A DNA stretch of 56,336 nucleotides from Phycisphaerae bacterium (GTDB lineage Bacteria; Planctomycetota; Phycisphaerae; Sedimentisphaerales; Anaerobacaceae). A program made the translations under genes and the position numbers. A model generated the notes under the pieces. That model was given only the letters and a program-made list of their open reading frames with translations, had not been told where the DNA came from and did not search any database. Numbering within the stretch: the stretch's first letter is position 1; each line of letters opens with the position of its first letter. The DNA is taken from assembly GCA_016782865.1 (NCBI GenBank), contig JADHXR010000026.1, positions 1 through 56,336 of the forward strand, written 5' to 3'. Shown here in pieces: positions 1 through 8,659 of this stretch.

Positions 1-66
1 CCCACTTGTGTTCCTCACCTCTCGTAAACTGTTTCTCACAGATGATTGCGTTCAACGCTTCGAGGT

Positions 67-1800
67 CTACTCGTCCTCGCCAATACTCTTGGCAACCCTG
101 AAGATTTCTTCGGGGGTCGTCAGACCCTGCAGCACCTTGTCAAGCCCATCATGCACCATACTTACGTGATCGGGTGGAGCCGCCTTCAAGAGCTGGTCGG
201 TTGACGGTTTTTTCGAGATCAGATCCCGCAGCGTGGCGGTGATCCTGAGCAACTCGTATATGCCGATTCGTCCCGCGTAGCCGGTTTGCCCGCACTCGTT
301 GCAGCCGACGCCGTGATAGAATTTCGTATCCGGATCGATACTCATCGACCCGTTCAGGTTTGCAATAAGGGTCTCGTCCGGCTTATACGATTCCTTACAT
401 TCCGGGCAGATCTGGCGAACGAGTCTCTGTGCCAGCACAGCTTCCAGCGAGCTGGCCAGAAGAAACGGTTCGACCCCCATGTCAATCAATCTCGTGACCG
501 CCCCCGGCGCGTCATTTGTGTGAAGCGTCGAGAAAACGAGGTGCCCCGTCAATGCCGCACGAATTGAAATGTTTGCCGTATCCTTATCTCGAATTTCGCC
601 CACCATCACGATGTCCGGATCATGGCGAAGTATGTGCCGCAGACCCGTGGCAAACGTCAATCCTCTCTTGGGATTGACCGGCATCTGGTTGATGCCCTCA
701 AGCTGGTACTCGACCGGCTCTTCAATCGTTATCATCTTGACGGCAGGGGAGTATATCTTATTCAGCGAGGCGTAAAGCGTGGTCGTCTTGCCGCATCCGG
801 TCGGCCCGGTAACGAGCACCACCCCGTGCGTCTTGCGCAGGCATTGCTCGAAGCCTTTCAGGCACTGTTCGTTCATCCCCAAATCCTGAAGCCTCATGAG
901 CGACGCCGACCTGTCCAGGATTCTCAGCTCAATCGCCTCGCCGTTCACCGTAGGAATGGTTGAGACACGAAGATCGACCCTGCCGTTCTTGCCGGTGAAT
1001 TCGATGTGTCCGTCCTGCGGCACGAATCGCTCGGCGATGTTCATGTCCGCCATGATCTTCAGTCGCGAGACAATGGCCGCCTGGAGCCGCTTCGAAGACG
1101 GGCTTCTCTCGATGAGGATTCCGTCAATTCTGTACTTTATCTTGACTTCATGCTCGAACGGTTCGATGTGGATATCGCTGGCCTTCGCCTCGATCGCCTC
1201 GAGTATTATCAGGTTGACCAGATTCACCAGAGACGGCTGCCTGGCAAGTTCCTGAAGCTTCGCCGGCGAGTAATCGCCGTTGGCTAACGCTTCTGCCGCT
1301 CCCTCTGCCGTTCGTTCGAGCGGAGCAAGGTTGTCAAGCATTCTCGCCACGTTGCTGCCGTAGAACTTGAGTATAGCGTTCTCCATCTCCTTCGGGTCGG
1401 CGTAGAATCGCCGCACCGAGCAGCCTGTTACAAGCCGCAAATCCTCTGTAACCCGCGGCTGGAACGGGTCTGTCATCGCCACCATCATACGGCCGTTTTC
1501 CCGACGCAACGGCAAAATGTTGTATTTGCTGACCAGTTCGGCGGGAACAAGGCCGATGATATCCGCACCTATCGAGACACCCTGGAGTTCTACTCTCTCA
1601 ATGCCCGCTTGAAGCGCAAGTGCTTCATTCAACTGAGCTTGCGTCACATAGCCGAGTTCCAGCAATATCTCGCCCAAACGCCGATATTCGACCTTCTGTT
1701 CTGCGAGCGCAAATTCGAGATTGGACTGATCCAAATATTCTTTTTCGCGCAGCAACTGACCCAGCTTCTTCTTTCGGTTTCTGCTTATCTCTAAATCCAT
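67..1800 (-). CDS. GspE/PilB-type secretion or pilus assembly ATPase
   Basis: Hexameric cytoplasmic ATPase that powers pilin or pseudopilin polymerisation at the inner membrane. The 577 residues have the family order. An N-terminal MshEN-like region (about 1-150) is followed by Walker A GPTGCGKT (332-339), the Asp box around ITIEEPVEY (357-365), Walker B with GEIRD (about 394-405), the His box ending STLHTNDA (to about 431), and a zinc-binding pair of CxxC motifs (465-468 and 500-503). Length is normal for GspE/PilB. The start is ATG at 1800 with only a weak purine-rich site upstream. No other pilus or type II secretion gene lies beside it, so GspE and PilB cannot be separated here. A prepilin-like gene lies at 20302-21117, not linked. 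Confidence 0.95.
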   Translation of the reverse strand: MDLEISRNRKKKLGQLLREKEYLDQSNLEFALAEQKVEYRRLGEILLELGYVTQAQLNEALALQAGIERVELQGVSIGADIIGLVPAELVSKYNILPLRRENGRMMVAMTDPFQPRVTEDLRLVTGCSVRRFYADPKEMENAILKFYGSNVARMLDNLAPLERTAEGAAEALANGDYSPAKLQELARQPSLVNLVNLIILEAIEAKASDIHIEPFEHEVKIKYRIDGILIERSPSSKRLQAAIVSRLKIMADMNIAERFVPQDGHIEFTGKNGRVDLRVSTIPTVNGEAIELRILDRSASLMRLQDLGMNEQCLKGFEQCLRKTHGVVLVTGPTGCGKTTTLYASLNKIYSPAVKMITIEEPVEYQLEGINQMPVNPKRGLTFATGLRHILRHDPDIVMVGEIRDKDTANISIRAALTGHLVFSTLHTNDAPGAVTRLIDMGVEPFLLASSLEAVLAQRLVRQICPECKESYKPDETLIANLNGSMSIDPDTKFYHGVGCNECGQTGYAGRIGIYELLRITATLRDLISKKPSTDQLLKAAPPDHVSMVHDGLDKVLQGLTTPEEIFRVAKSIGEDE

Positions 1801-2116
1801 GTCTTCTGTTGCCTCAACTACGAGTACGAAAAAACCATAAATCTATATATGTCCTAAATTTACGTCAACACCAAGCCTAATAAGCACTGATTAAAGCTGT
1901 CAACCGCCAATAGAACACGACCTACAACTAATCTCATAGACGCTTTAGAAAGCCGTTTTGTTACAAGAAAATCGCTTTGGACTGCCAAAAAAACTTGTGT
2001 TTCACTAGTAATAGTGCGACAAAAAACACCACCCCCGTGATCGAGGAAACAAACCCAAACAAAGCCAATTTCGGGATGCCGAAGCCCCGAGAAGGGCGGG
2101 CAACATCCGTTGCTCG
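1801..2116. other. Intergenic region with one dispersed-repeat copy
   Basis: About 315 bases between two minus-strand genes. I see no convincing gene. The short open frames covering it have no family features. The right half (2048-2091) is a copy of a dispersed repeat that recurs inverted at 21336-21393. Confidence 0.6.
2048..2091 (+). repeat. Dispersed intergenic repeat, copy A
   Basis: This copy shares three ordered blocks with 21336-21393 on the opposite strand: AACAAACCC (2048-2056), CAAAGCCAATTTCG (2060-2073) and GCCCCGAG (2084-2091). Spacing differs by an 11-base insertion in the other copy. Both copies lie just outside gene ends, as expected of a dispersed intergenic element. Confidence 0.6.
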
Positions 2117-3502
2117 TCAAAGGTCCAGGGTCGACTTGCCCTTGGGTAGGTCGAAACAAGCCGTTACTTGCGGGCCCTCGGCGTGCCAGGTCTGGCTTTG
2201 CAGTTGCAGCGGGGCACTGACGCGACGCAGTTGCGTGCGCTGTGCGCCGATTGTCTGGGTGGGAGCTGCTGTCGGCTCGGCTTTGGTTCGGACTGTGAAC
2301 CTTGTCGTGGCGAACGGGGCGTCGAACGTTATTCGCCGGCCCTGTTTGGAAATCTGCGTCAACTCCCTGGCGGCCCAGTAGCGGGCGATTTCGCTCAGCT
2401 TCATCCATAGCAGGTTGTCGTAGCGGGCAGTGGTCCGCCGGACGACTTCCTTGAAGATATTGAAGCCGATTTCCTCGCCGTTGTAGTAGATGCCGGGCCA
2501 GTGGCAGACGAGAATTGCCGGCTCGCCCTTGTCGATGACCTGGGGCAGGCGGCCGCCTTTGAGGTCTTGGGTGATGAACTTATCGACCGAGCCGGGGTTG
2601 AGTCCATCCCAGCCGCCGAACCAATCGCCGGTACAGCCGATGATCGAGACGACGCACTTGGGATTGTCGCCGTCGAGTCCGGAGGCGTATTGAACGAGTG
2701 GGGCGACACTTCGCTCGTCGGTGAAGAGGTCGCGGAAGTAGTGCGGAATCTCGGCGTCGAATACGTCCCGGCACGATTCGAGAGTGGCCTTGGCGAGGTT
2801 CTCGCGATTCTGGCCGCCGAAGCCGCCGGGCGTGGTGATGCCTTCGCAGGGCAGGCCGACGTTCTTGAGGATTCGCAGGGCGTAGGCCATGTAGTCGGTC
2901 AGTTGGTCGGCGGACTTGTCCTGGCTCCAGCCGGCGTTCTCGATGTAGTAGCCGGTTCTCTCGGGATAGGGTCGGCCGGTTTTGGTGTTGATGACCCACG
3001 TGTGGCTGATCATCTCCGGGTGGATGTCCCAGTCGCCCAGCATAAAGTCGCGGATGAGCTTGAGGCTGTCGTCCAGCTCTTTCTGCGACCAGCCGGGAAG
3101 GCAGCGGTCCATCCAGCCAACGCAGGCCGGGTAAGGAACGATGCTGTATTTGCCTTTTACGTTGTGCTCGCGGCACCATTGACCGAACTTGCGCACGAAG
3201 GAATCGGGTATTTCGCGCGGCAGGCTGCGCCAGTCCTGTTTGTACCTGTCGGGCCAGGCGGTCGCGAAGTGCGGTATTCCGAAGTGCGCCATGTTCACAA
3301 GGCAGGTCGAATCGTCGATGATGAAGCTCATGGGTACGCGGTTCTGTGGATTCAGCACAGTGACATCGCCTGCGTTCGTTGGTCGCTGGCCTTTGGGCTG
3401 GGCCATCGCGGGCACGCTGTTGAGAGCCAATTTTGCTCCGACCGTCGCCATCGCGGTCATCTGTAGAAAATCGCGTCGATTAACTGTCTCTTGCTTACTC
3501 AT
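2117..3502 (-). CDS. Exported polysaccharide-deacetylase-fold protein (Tat signal)
   Basis: Probable exported carbohydrate-active or carbohydrate-binding protein of unknown substrate. The start is ATG at 3502, because a GGAGG site (3511-3515) sits 8 bases upstream; the longer reading from TTG at 3517 would place that site inside the gene. The N-terminus MSKQETVNRRDFLQ followed by a hydrophobic Ala-rich stretch is a twin-arginine-type signal. An FIIDD motif (about 60-64) and a later PGGFGG segment resemble the metal-binding core of NodB-type polysaccharide deacetylases, but I could not place the full histidine set. It is the second gene of a unit, starting 20 bases after the DUF5916-like gene. 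The fold call is inference; export is better supported. Confidence 0.7.
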   Translation of the reverse strand: MSKQETVNRRDFLQMTAMATVGAKLALNSVPAMAQPKGQRPTNAGDVTVLNPQNRVPMSFIIDDSTCLVNMAHFGIPHFATAWPDRYKQDWRSLPREIPDSFVRKFGQWCREHNVKGKYSIVPYPACVGWMDRCLPGWSQKELDDSLKLIRDFMLGDWDIHPEMISHTWVINTKTGRPYPERTGYYIENAGWSQDKSADQLTDYMAYALRILKNVGLPCEGITTPGGFGGQNRENLAKATLESCRDVFDAEIPHYFRDLFTDERSVAPLVQYASGLDGDNPKCVVSIIGCTGDWFGGWDGLNPGSVDKFITQDLKGGRLPQVIDKGEPAILVCHWPGIYYNGEEIGFNIFKEVVRRTTARYDNLLWMKLSEIARYWAARELTQISKQGRRITFDAPFATTRFTVRTKAEPTAAPTQTIGAQRTQLRRVSAPLQLQSQTWHAEGPQVTACFDLPKGKSTLDL

Positions 3503-3522
3503 TCTTGTGTCCTCCAATGGAT

Positions 3523-4890
3523 CTAAAAACGGTAAACCATTTTGACGAATGCTGCACGTACTTTTTCGCCGTCAATTTCATAATCGTTGAACAAAACGTA
3601 CAGGTCGGTGTTTTGCTTCATCGGCCAGGAGAACAACATCGTCAGGTTGTGCCGATCTTCCGATGTTTGTTCGGCGGTAAATTTGATCCTTGCGTTCCAT
3701 ACGAAATTGTACTGCGTGACCCAGCGCCAAAGCCAGATATTTTCGTGCCCTCCTGCTTCGGGCTCTTTGACACAATAGTTGCCGTTCAGCGTTGTCACCA
3801 GGCGGTTGGTGATTCTCATGGGTTCTTCCAGAGAGTACTCATAATAAGGTTCTTCTTCATACACGCCCTTTGCCACGCCGCCGGTGATCGAATGCCAAAC
3901 GTCGACTTCCTCATTATACTCGACTCTGATGCGATCGGAATAGTTCTGAAAGGGAGTATGGAATCTGTCGCTGCGTATATACCAAAGCTCGATTTCATTG
4001 CGCAATCCTACGCCCCCGCCCTCCATGAAATCGCGCAAGGTTGTGTCATGGTTATCGTTTTCGTAAACTTGAGTCTCCGAACTGAGCTTCATCGAGATGT
4101 CCAGGCCCGTGGACAGTTTGGTGCTGTTGTCTTCAAAATCCGAAGTAGCGCTTCCGTATGCTGCAAAGGCAGGCTTGCGATTCAACTGTACGTTCGCAAG
4201 ATCCAGGCCGGTAAGATGGCCGTACTCAATCGGATAGCGGGCCCGGCTGTTTCGATAGCACCAATAGCTTCTTTCCTGGAGGCCCTTCTCCCGGCGGTAA
4301 AAGCTGGCGCCCCAGGTAGTTGCGTCCCTTCGATCGAAAAGCATGTTGGAAATCGGGATGGCCATTTCTGCGTACCAGCGGTCCTTTTCGACCGTGCAGG
4401 CGGCCGTCCAGTCGCAACCCCAGGTTGCATCGTCGTAGTGATCGAAAAGGCCCATTCGTGCGTCGTAACGGGTCCCCAGGGTGTTGACGGAGAATATATA
4501 GGTGCAGCGATGGTCGTGAAACGTGTCGAAGCGAACGGTGGCGGAATCTTCGTCACTAAGCGACAGGTCATACTTGCGCTCGATGGCGACGATGCTGTTT
4601 GGGTCCGGCTCGAGGCATTCGAACGCGACGTACAGGTTTTCATCGTCGTACAACACGCGGACTATTGTCTGTTCGACGGCGAGTCGCTCCAGTTTGTAAT
4701 CGGTGAAATCGATTGCCATCTCCGCTTTCGACCAGCAGGATTCGTCGATCTTTCCGTCTATAAGCGGCCGAGTATCCGTCCGAACGGCTTTCATGGATCG
4801 CAGAGGCCCCCTCGCAGTCCATCCTGTGTCCGCGTGTATCAGCAAGATCATCGCCGGCAAGGCTATAAACGTCACTACGCGGTGTTTCAT
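3523..4890 (-). CDS. CBM9-like / DUF5916-type exported protein
   Basis: The 455 residues start with a Sec-type signal (about 1-25). A CBM9-like beta-sandwich follows, recognisable by the phrase PLIDGKIDESCW and by the pattern of a bound-carbohydrate module (about 35-220). The C-terminal half is rich in alternating aromatic/polar segments and ends in an aromatic residue (VYRF), as outer-membrane beta-barrels do. DUF5916 proteins combine these parts but are usually about 700 residues, so this is a short version. Start is ATG at 4890 with a weak ribosome site. It is first in a two-gene unit with the deacetylase-fold gene, suggesting joint work on an envelope or extracellular polysaccharide; the substrate is unknown. 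Confidence 0.75.
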   Translation of the reverse strand: MKHRVVTFIALPAMILLIHADTGWTARGPLRSMKAVRTDTRPLIDGKIDESCWSKAEMAIDFTDYKLERLAVEQTIVRVLYDDENLYVAFECLEPDPNSIVAIERKYDLSLSDEDSATVRFDTFHDHRCTYIFSVNTLGTRYDARMGLFDHYDDATWGCDWTAACTVEKDRWYAEMAIPISNMLFDRRDATTWGASFYRREKGLQERSYWCYRNSRARYPIEYGHLTGLDLANVQLNRKPAFAAYGSATSDFEDNSTKLSTGLDISMKLSSETQVYENDNHDTTLRDFMEGGGVGLRNEIELWYIRSDRFHTPFQNYSDRIRVEYNEEVDVWHSITGGVAKGVYEEEPYYEYSLEEPMRITNRLVTTLNGNYCVKEPEAGGHENIWLWRWVTQYNFVWNARIKFTAEQTSEDRHNLTMLFSWPMKQNTDLYVLFNDYEIDGEKVRAAFVKMVYRF

Positions 4891-5213
4891 GAAGTTGTCT
4901 TTATCTCAGCCCGCCGCATTCCAATTGAGATCTTCGACTTAGTATTAATTATGTCCAACGCCAACAAAAATACCCGAAACGCACAATTCTACTCGATTGT
5001 TGCCGCCTGTACAACCTGCCCGCAAGATTCCTATCCTGCCGGTGCCCGATCGAACTTATGGGGCCTGAGAGCCGTGAAAGGGGCGTTTTCGCACTAATGA
5101 GAAGCGCCTGATGAAGGCAAGGCAGGCACGAGAGCATACACGATGGAGAAGAAAATTGAAAAAAATGAAAAAGGTTATTGACAAATAAGAGTTACTCCTA
5201 AATAGTAGTAGGC
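4891..5213. other. Divergent intergenic region
   Basis: It separates the minus-strand exported-protein unit from the plus-strand oxygen-defence cluster. The right end holds the perR promoter and palindrome (5178-5206). In the rest I see no gene and no obvious RNA structure. Confidence 0.6.
5178..5206 (+). promoter_or_regulatory. perR promoter with a Fur/PerR-like palindrome in its spacer
   Basis: A perfect -35 TTGACA (5178-5183) is followed by a 17-base spacer and a -10 AATAGT (5201-5206, 4 of 6 matches). The spacer holds TAAGAGTTACTCCTA (5186-5200), a 7-1-7 inverted repeat with 6 of 7 pairs matching, the geometry of Fur/PerR boxes. A protein bound there would block this promoter, so negative autoregulation is inferred. 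The ATG at 5214 is only 7 bases past the -10, so the message may be leaderless. Confidence 0.6.
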
Positions 5214-5669
5214 ATGAATGCACAAGAATCAATAATCAACTCAGTTGATCTGGACAAGAAGACCGTCTGGTTTACTGGCTTGTGCCGCGAAAAGGGCCTC
5301 AAGGTTACCCCGCAGCGGATAGCGATATATCGCGAGCTTGTCAAGACGAATGAGCATCCTTCGGCGGAGATGCTGTGCGAGAAGGTCAGGCAGGTCTTTC
5401 CGAGCATATCGCTGGATACCGTGAACAGGACGCTCCTGACGCTCAACGAAATTGGCGCGGCTTTCATCGTCGAAGGTTCGGGCGACGCCAAGCGATTCGA
5501 TGGCGGACTGGATGAGCACCAACATTTCAAGTGCGTAGAATGCAAAAGGGTCATTGATTTTTCCCACGAGCCGTTTAACAATATCGAGGTGCCGCAAGAG
5601 ATGGAAGAGATGTTCGTTGTGCTTCGGAAATCGGTATATCTTGAAGGGATCTGCGACTTGTGCAGATAG
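5214..5669 (+). CDS. perR: Fur-family regulator, PerR-like
   Basis: A 151-residue metal-dependent DNA-binding repressor, probably a peroxide sensor. The N-terminal winged helix (to about 90) contains VTPQRIAIY and the DNA-reading segment SLDTVNRTLL. The dimerisation domain carries DEHQHFKC, a structural zinc site from C107/C110 and C147/C150, and Asp115 in VIDF, where PerR proteins have Asp and Fur proteins usually Glu. It heads a run of oxygen-defence genes all on the same strand, which fits PerR rather than iron-uptake Fur. No ribosome site precedes the ATG, and the promoter lies very close, so translation may be leaderless. Assignment to PerR is inference from that Asp and the neighbours. 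Confidence 0.85.
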   Translation: MNAQESIINSVDLDKKTVWFTGLCREKGLKVTPQRIAIYRELVKTNEHPSAEMLCEKVRQVFPSISLDTVNRTLLTLNEIGAAFIVEGSGDAKRFDGGLDEHQHFKCVECKRVIDFSHEPFNNIEVPQEMEEMFVVLRKSVYLEGICDLCR

Positions 5670-5714
5670 AAACAGTATATAATTGGTCAACGTTTTTAGA
5701 AAGAGAGGTATCAG

Positions 5715-6287
5715 ATGGAACTCAAGGGCAGTAAGACGGAGAAGAATTTGTTGACGGCGTTCGCTGGCGAATCACAGGCAAGGAACAAGTACACGTATTT
5801 TGCCAGTCAGGCGAAGAAAGAGGGGTACATGCAAATAGCCGCTATCTTCGAGGAGACCGCCGGCCAGGAGAAGGAACATGCCAAGCTGGAGTTCAAGCAT
5901 CTCCAGGGCGGCGACGCCGAAATTACGGCGGCGTTTCCGGCAGGTGTAATCGGAAACACGCTGGAGAACCTGAAGGCCGCTGCCGCAGGCGAGCATTATG
6001 AAACGAATGAGATGTATCCGGGCTTTGCCGATGTGGCACAAAAGGAAGGGTTTGGCGCAATAGCTACGACATTCAAGTGTATCGCCGTTGCGGAAAAACG
6101 CCATGAGGATAGATACATGGCTCTGATCAATAACGTGAGCAACAATGCCGTCTTCAAGCGTGGCAAACGGGTAAGGTGGGTTTGCAGAAATTGCGGTTTC
6201 GTGCACGAAGGTCCTGAGGCTCCCAAGCTGTGTGCGGCCTGCATGCATCCGCAGGCATATTTTGAATTGGACGCTCAGAATTACTAG
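5715..6287 (+). CDS. rbr: Rubrerythrin
   Basis: A cytoplasmic NADH/rubredoxin-linked peroxidase that reduces H2O2 to water. The 190 residues have the ferritin-like diiron domain with ligands in AGESQARNKY (Glu19) and ETAGQEKEHA (Glu47, Glu52, His55 region) and a matching second pair further on. A C-terminal rubredoxin-like iron site follows, built from C157/C160 and C173/C176. Length is normal. A good GAGAGG ribosome site precedes ATG 5715. A TATAAT hexamer at 5678-5683 in the gap after perR could give this gene its own promoter, but I find no good -35. It is the first structural gene after perR. Confidence 0.97.
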   Translation: MELKGSKTEKNLLTAFAGESQARNKYTYFASQAKKEGYMQIAAIFEETAGQEKEHAKLEFKHLQGGDAEITAAFPAGVIGNTLENLKAAAAGEHYETNEMYPGFADVAQKEGFGAIATTFKCIAVAEKRHEDRYMALINNVSNNAVFKRGKRVRWVCRNCGFVHEGPEAPKLCAACMHPQAYFELDAQNY

Positions 6288-6320
6288 GCCAAAACATAGA
6301 GAAAGAAAAGGGGCAAGAAA

Positions 6321-6791
6321 ATGAAAAAGAGAATCAATACAAAACTTGCATCGCTGGCCGTGCTCGCCGTGGCTGTTGCTTTCGGATCGTTGGCGTATTC
6401 GCACTGTCAGGTGCCGTGTGGGATTTACGGTGATGAGGCCCGGTTTGATGCGATTGCCGAGAACATCACCACAATTGAAAAATCAATGAAGGAGATCGAG
6501 GCCCTTTCGGCTGAGCCGAAGTCGAACATGAATCAGATCGTGCGCTGGGTGAACAACAAGGAGCATCACGCCGACGAGCTAAGCGAAACAGTCACGTACT
6601 ATTTTATGGCCCAGCGCGTGAAGATACCCCCGGCCAGCGACGCGAAGGCGAACAGCGCATACGTCCAGAAGCTGACACTGCTTCACCAGATGCTTGTCTA
6701 TTCGATGAAGGCCAAGCAGACGACGGATTTGAGCAACGTTGACAAACTCAGACATCTGTTGGAAGATTTTCACAAGGCGTATTCCGGCTAA
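6321..6791 (+). CDS. sodN: Nickel superoxide dismutase with a signal peptide
   Basis: Dismutates superoxide to O2 and H2O2. The nickel hook HCQVPCGIY begins at His28; the family hook has His1, Cys2, Cys6 and Tyr9, all present. In the classical enzyme a short propeptide is removed by the SodX protease. Here residues 1-27 instead form a Sec-type signal (KKR, a long hydrophobic Ala/Val/Leu core, then AYS) whose predicted cleavage after Ser27 would expose exactly the hook histidine. That leaves a mature protein of 129 residues, close to the usual 117. No SodX-like gene is adjacent. Periplasmic location is therefore inferred. It lies 33 bases after rubrerythrin with a GGGGCAAGAAA ribosome site. 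Confidence 0.93.
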   Translation: MKKRINTKLASLAVLAVAVAFGSLAYSHCQVPCGIYGDEARFDAIAENITTIEKSMKEIEALSAEPKSNMNQIVRWVNNKEHHADELSETVTYYFMAQRVKIPPASDAKANSAYVQKLTLLHQMLVYSMKAKQTTDLSNVDKLRHLLEDFHKAYSG

Positions 6792-6811
6792 GCGGGATAA
6801 GGCGAAAGTTA

Positions 6812-6825
6812 TACCCTTCAGGGTA
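6812..6825. other. Small hairpin after sodN
   Basis: TACCC-TTCA-GGGTA can fold into a 5-bp stem just after the sodN stop. No T-run follows, so it is not a standard intrinsic terminator. It may stabilise the sodN end of a processed transcript. Confidence 0.3.
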
Positions 6826-6827
6826 GT

Positions 6828-6894
6828 AAATTCCCGCGAGCAAGATCATAAACTGTTATTGTAAAGCTACTTACCCGCGCAAGAACGGGAATTT
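6828..6894. repeat. Inverted repeat in the sodN-tpx gap
   Basis: AAATTCCCG (6828-6836) is a perfect inverted match to CGGGAATTT (6886-6894), 49 bases apart, in the leader of tpx. It could be a paired operator or a long-range RNA stem; the sequence does not decide. Confidence 0.4.
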
Positions 6895-6934
6895 TCAATC
6901 GGGAGCACTATAACTATCGAAAGTGAGGTGTATT

Positions 6935-7447
6935 ATGGAAGGTACTATAGCAACCATCACGTTCAAGGGAAATCCGCTTGCTTTGACAGGCACTCAGCCC
7001 AAGGTGGGTGAGCCTGCACCGGACTTCGAGGTGCTGGCCAATGATTTATCAGCGGTGAAGCTCTCTGGCTTGCGGGGCAAGGTATGTGTAATTTGTTCGG
7101 TCCCGTCTTTGGATACTCCGGTTTGTGATACTGAGGTTCGAAGGTTCAACGAGCGTGCGGTGTCATTAGGCGATGATGTAGCCGTGCTGACGATAAGCAT
7201 GGATCTGCCCTTCGCTCAGCAGCGGTGGTGCGGGGCGGCCGCAGTGGAAAACGTTCAGACCCTCTCGGATCATCGCAATGCCGAATTCGGCACACGATAC
7301 GGCGTTCTGATCGAGGGGCTGCGACTTTTGGCCCGCGCAGTATTTGTTGTGGACAAAGAAGGTCTGATTCGTTACATAGAGGTAGTTGACGAGTTGACGA
7401 ACGAACCTGATTACGAAGGAGCATTGAAAGCGGTAACGGATTTATGA
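6935..7447 (+). CDS. tpx: Thiol peroxidase Tpx
   Basis: Atypical 2-Cys peroxiredoxin that reduces H2O2 and organic peroxides with thioredoxin electrons. The peroxidatic Cys64 sits in DTPVCDTEVRRFNE and the resolving Cys99 in QQRWCG, a spacing of 35 against 34 in the E. coli protein. The protein has 170 residues from ATG 6935, preceded by GAGGTG. The alternative GTG at 6923 has no ribosome site and adds only four residues. The last codons overlap the start of the flavodiiron gene (ATG at 7444, stop ending 7447), so the two are translationally coupled. Confidence 0.95.
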   Translation: MEGTIATITFKGNPLALTGTQPKVGEPAPDFEVLANDLSAVKLSGLRGKVCVICSVPSLDTPVCDTEVRRFNERAVSLGDDVAVLTISMDLPFAQQRWCGAAAVENVQTLSDHRNAEFGTRYGVLIEGLRLLARAVFVVDKEGLIRYIEVVDELTNEPDYEGALKAVTDL

Positions 7448-8631
7448 AGAACAGACAGCTAAGGCCAAATGTTTATTCAGTCGGAGCAATTGACTGGGAC
7501 GCAAGACTCTTCGACAGGCTTATCCCGCTGCCTGACGGCACGAGCTACAATGCATACATAGTGCTCGGCAGTGAAAAGACGGCATTGATTGACACGGTGG
7601 ATCCGGCCAAGACGGCGGTTCTTCTAAATAATATCGTTAAGATCGGCGTTGACAAGCTCGACTACGTTATCGCACATCACGGCGAACAGGATCATTCAGG
7701 GTCTCTGTCCGATGTCCTGCTCATGTATCCTGACGCGAAGATCGTGACGAATCCGAGGTGCAAACAGATGCTAATGGATCTGCTTGATATAGACGATGAG
7801 AAGTTCGTCACGGTCGATGACGGACAAACGCTCTCATTGGGTGATAAGACGCTGCAGTTTGTTTATACCCCCTGGGTTCACTGGCCCGAGACTATGAGTA
7901 CGTACGTGCCCGAAGACAAAGTGTTGTTCTCATGTGATTTCTTCGGAGCGCACCTCGCTACCAGCAGTCTGTTTGTCGATGATGAGGCGGCTGTCTACGA
8001 AGCGGCCAAGCGGTACTATGCCGAGATCATGATGCCGTTCCGAAAGCAGATAAATGCCAACCTGGCGAAGCTCGACAAACTGGACATCGAGGTAATCGCC
8101 CCAAGTCACGGGCCGGCGTATGATAAGCCTGCGTTCATAATCGACGCCTACAAAGACTGGGTGTCCGACTCAGTCAAAAACAAGGTTGTGGTGCCGTACG
8201 TTTCGATGCACGGTAGTACGGGCGAAATGGTATCGCATTTTGTCGAGGCTTTGATGGACCGCGATATTATGGTAAAGCAGTTTGAACTTTCGACTGTAGA
8301 TATTGGTAAACTCGCGATAGAGCTGGTTGATGCGGCCAGCATAGTTATTGGCTCTCCGACTGTTCTGGCCGGGGCGCATCCGGCTGCCGCTTATGCCGCG
8401 TTTATGGCTAATGCTCTCAGGCCGAAAGCGAAATTCGCCTCCATCATCGGCTCTTTCGGATGGGGCGGCAAGACCGTTGAACAGCTGACAGGCCTAATGT
8501 CGAATCTCAAGGTCGAGCTTCTCGAGCCGGTGCTGGTGAAGGGTCAGCCGAAAGAGGCTGCTTTTGTCGCAATTGATCGGCTTGCTGACGAAATTCTGGC
8601 CAAACATAAGGAAGCGGGGATCGTGAACTAA
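7444..8631 (+). CDS. fprA: Flavodiiron protein (rubredoxin:O2/NO oxidoreductase)
   Basis: Reduces O2 to water, or NO to N2O, using rubredoxin electrons. The N-terminal metallo-beta-lactamase domain (about 1-250) carries the diiron motif H79-x-E81-x-D83-H84, with further ligands in SCDFFGAH and the SHGP segment. The C-terminal flavodoxin domain (about 255-395) begins VPYVSMHGSTGEM, an FMN-phosphate loop. The 395-residue length is that of a class A protein with no extra fused domains, so it needs a separate rubredoxin; one is encoded at 10132. It overlaps tpx by 4 bases. Confidence 0.96.
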   Translation: MKNRQLRPNVYSVGAIDWDARLFDRLIPLPDGTSYNAYIVLGSEKTALIDTVDPAKTAVLLNNIVKIGVDKLDYVIAHHGEQDHSGSLSDVLLMYPDAKIVTNPRCKQMLMDLLDIDDEKFVTVDDGQTLSLGDKTLQFVYTPWVHWPETMSTYVPEDKVLFSCDFFGAHLATSSLFVDDEAAVYEAAKRYYAEIMMPFRKQINANLAKLDKLDIEVIAPSHGPAYDKPAFIIDAYKDWVSDSVKNKVVVPYVSMHGSTGEMVSHFVEALMDRDIMVKQFELSTVDIGKLAIELVDAASIVIGSPTVLAGAHPAAAYAAFMANALRPKAKFASIIGSFGWGGKTVEQLTGLMSNLKVELLEPVLVKGQPKEAAFVAIDRLADEILAKHKEAGIVN

Positions 8632-8659
8632 GATCCTCTAATTTTGAAAGGGATTGATC

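Noticed and set aside
3505..5097. A 530-codon plus-strand open frame
   Set aside because: It lies opposite the two exported-protein genes, has no family motif, and the minus-strand proteins have signals, a ribosome site and domain features. It is a mirror frame of GC-rich coding sequence.
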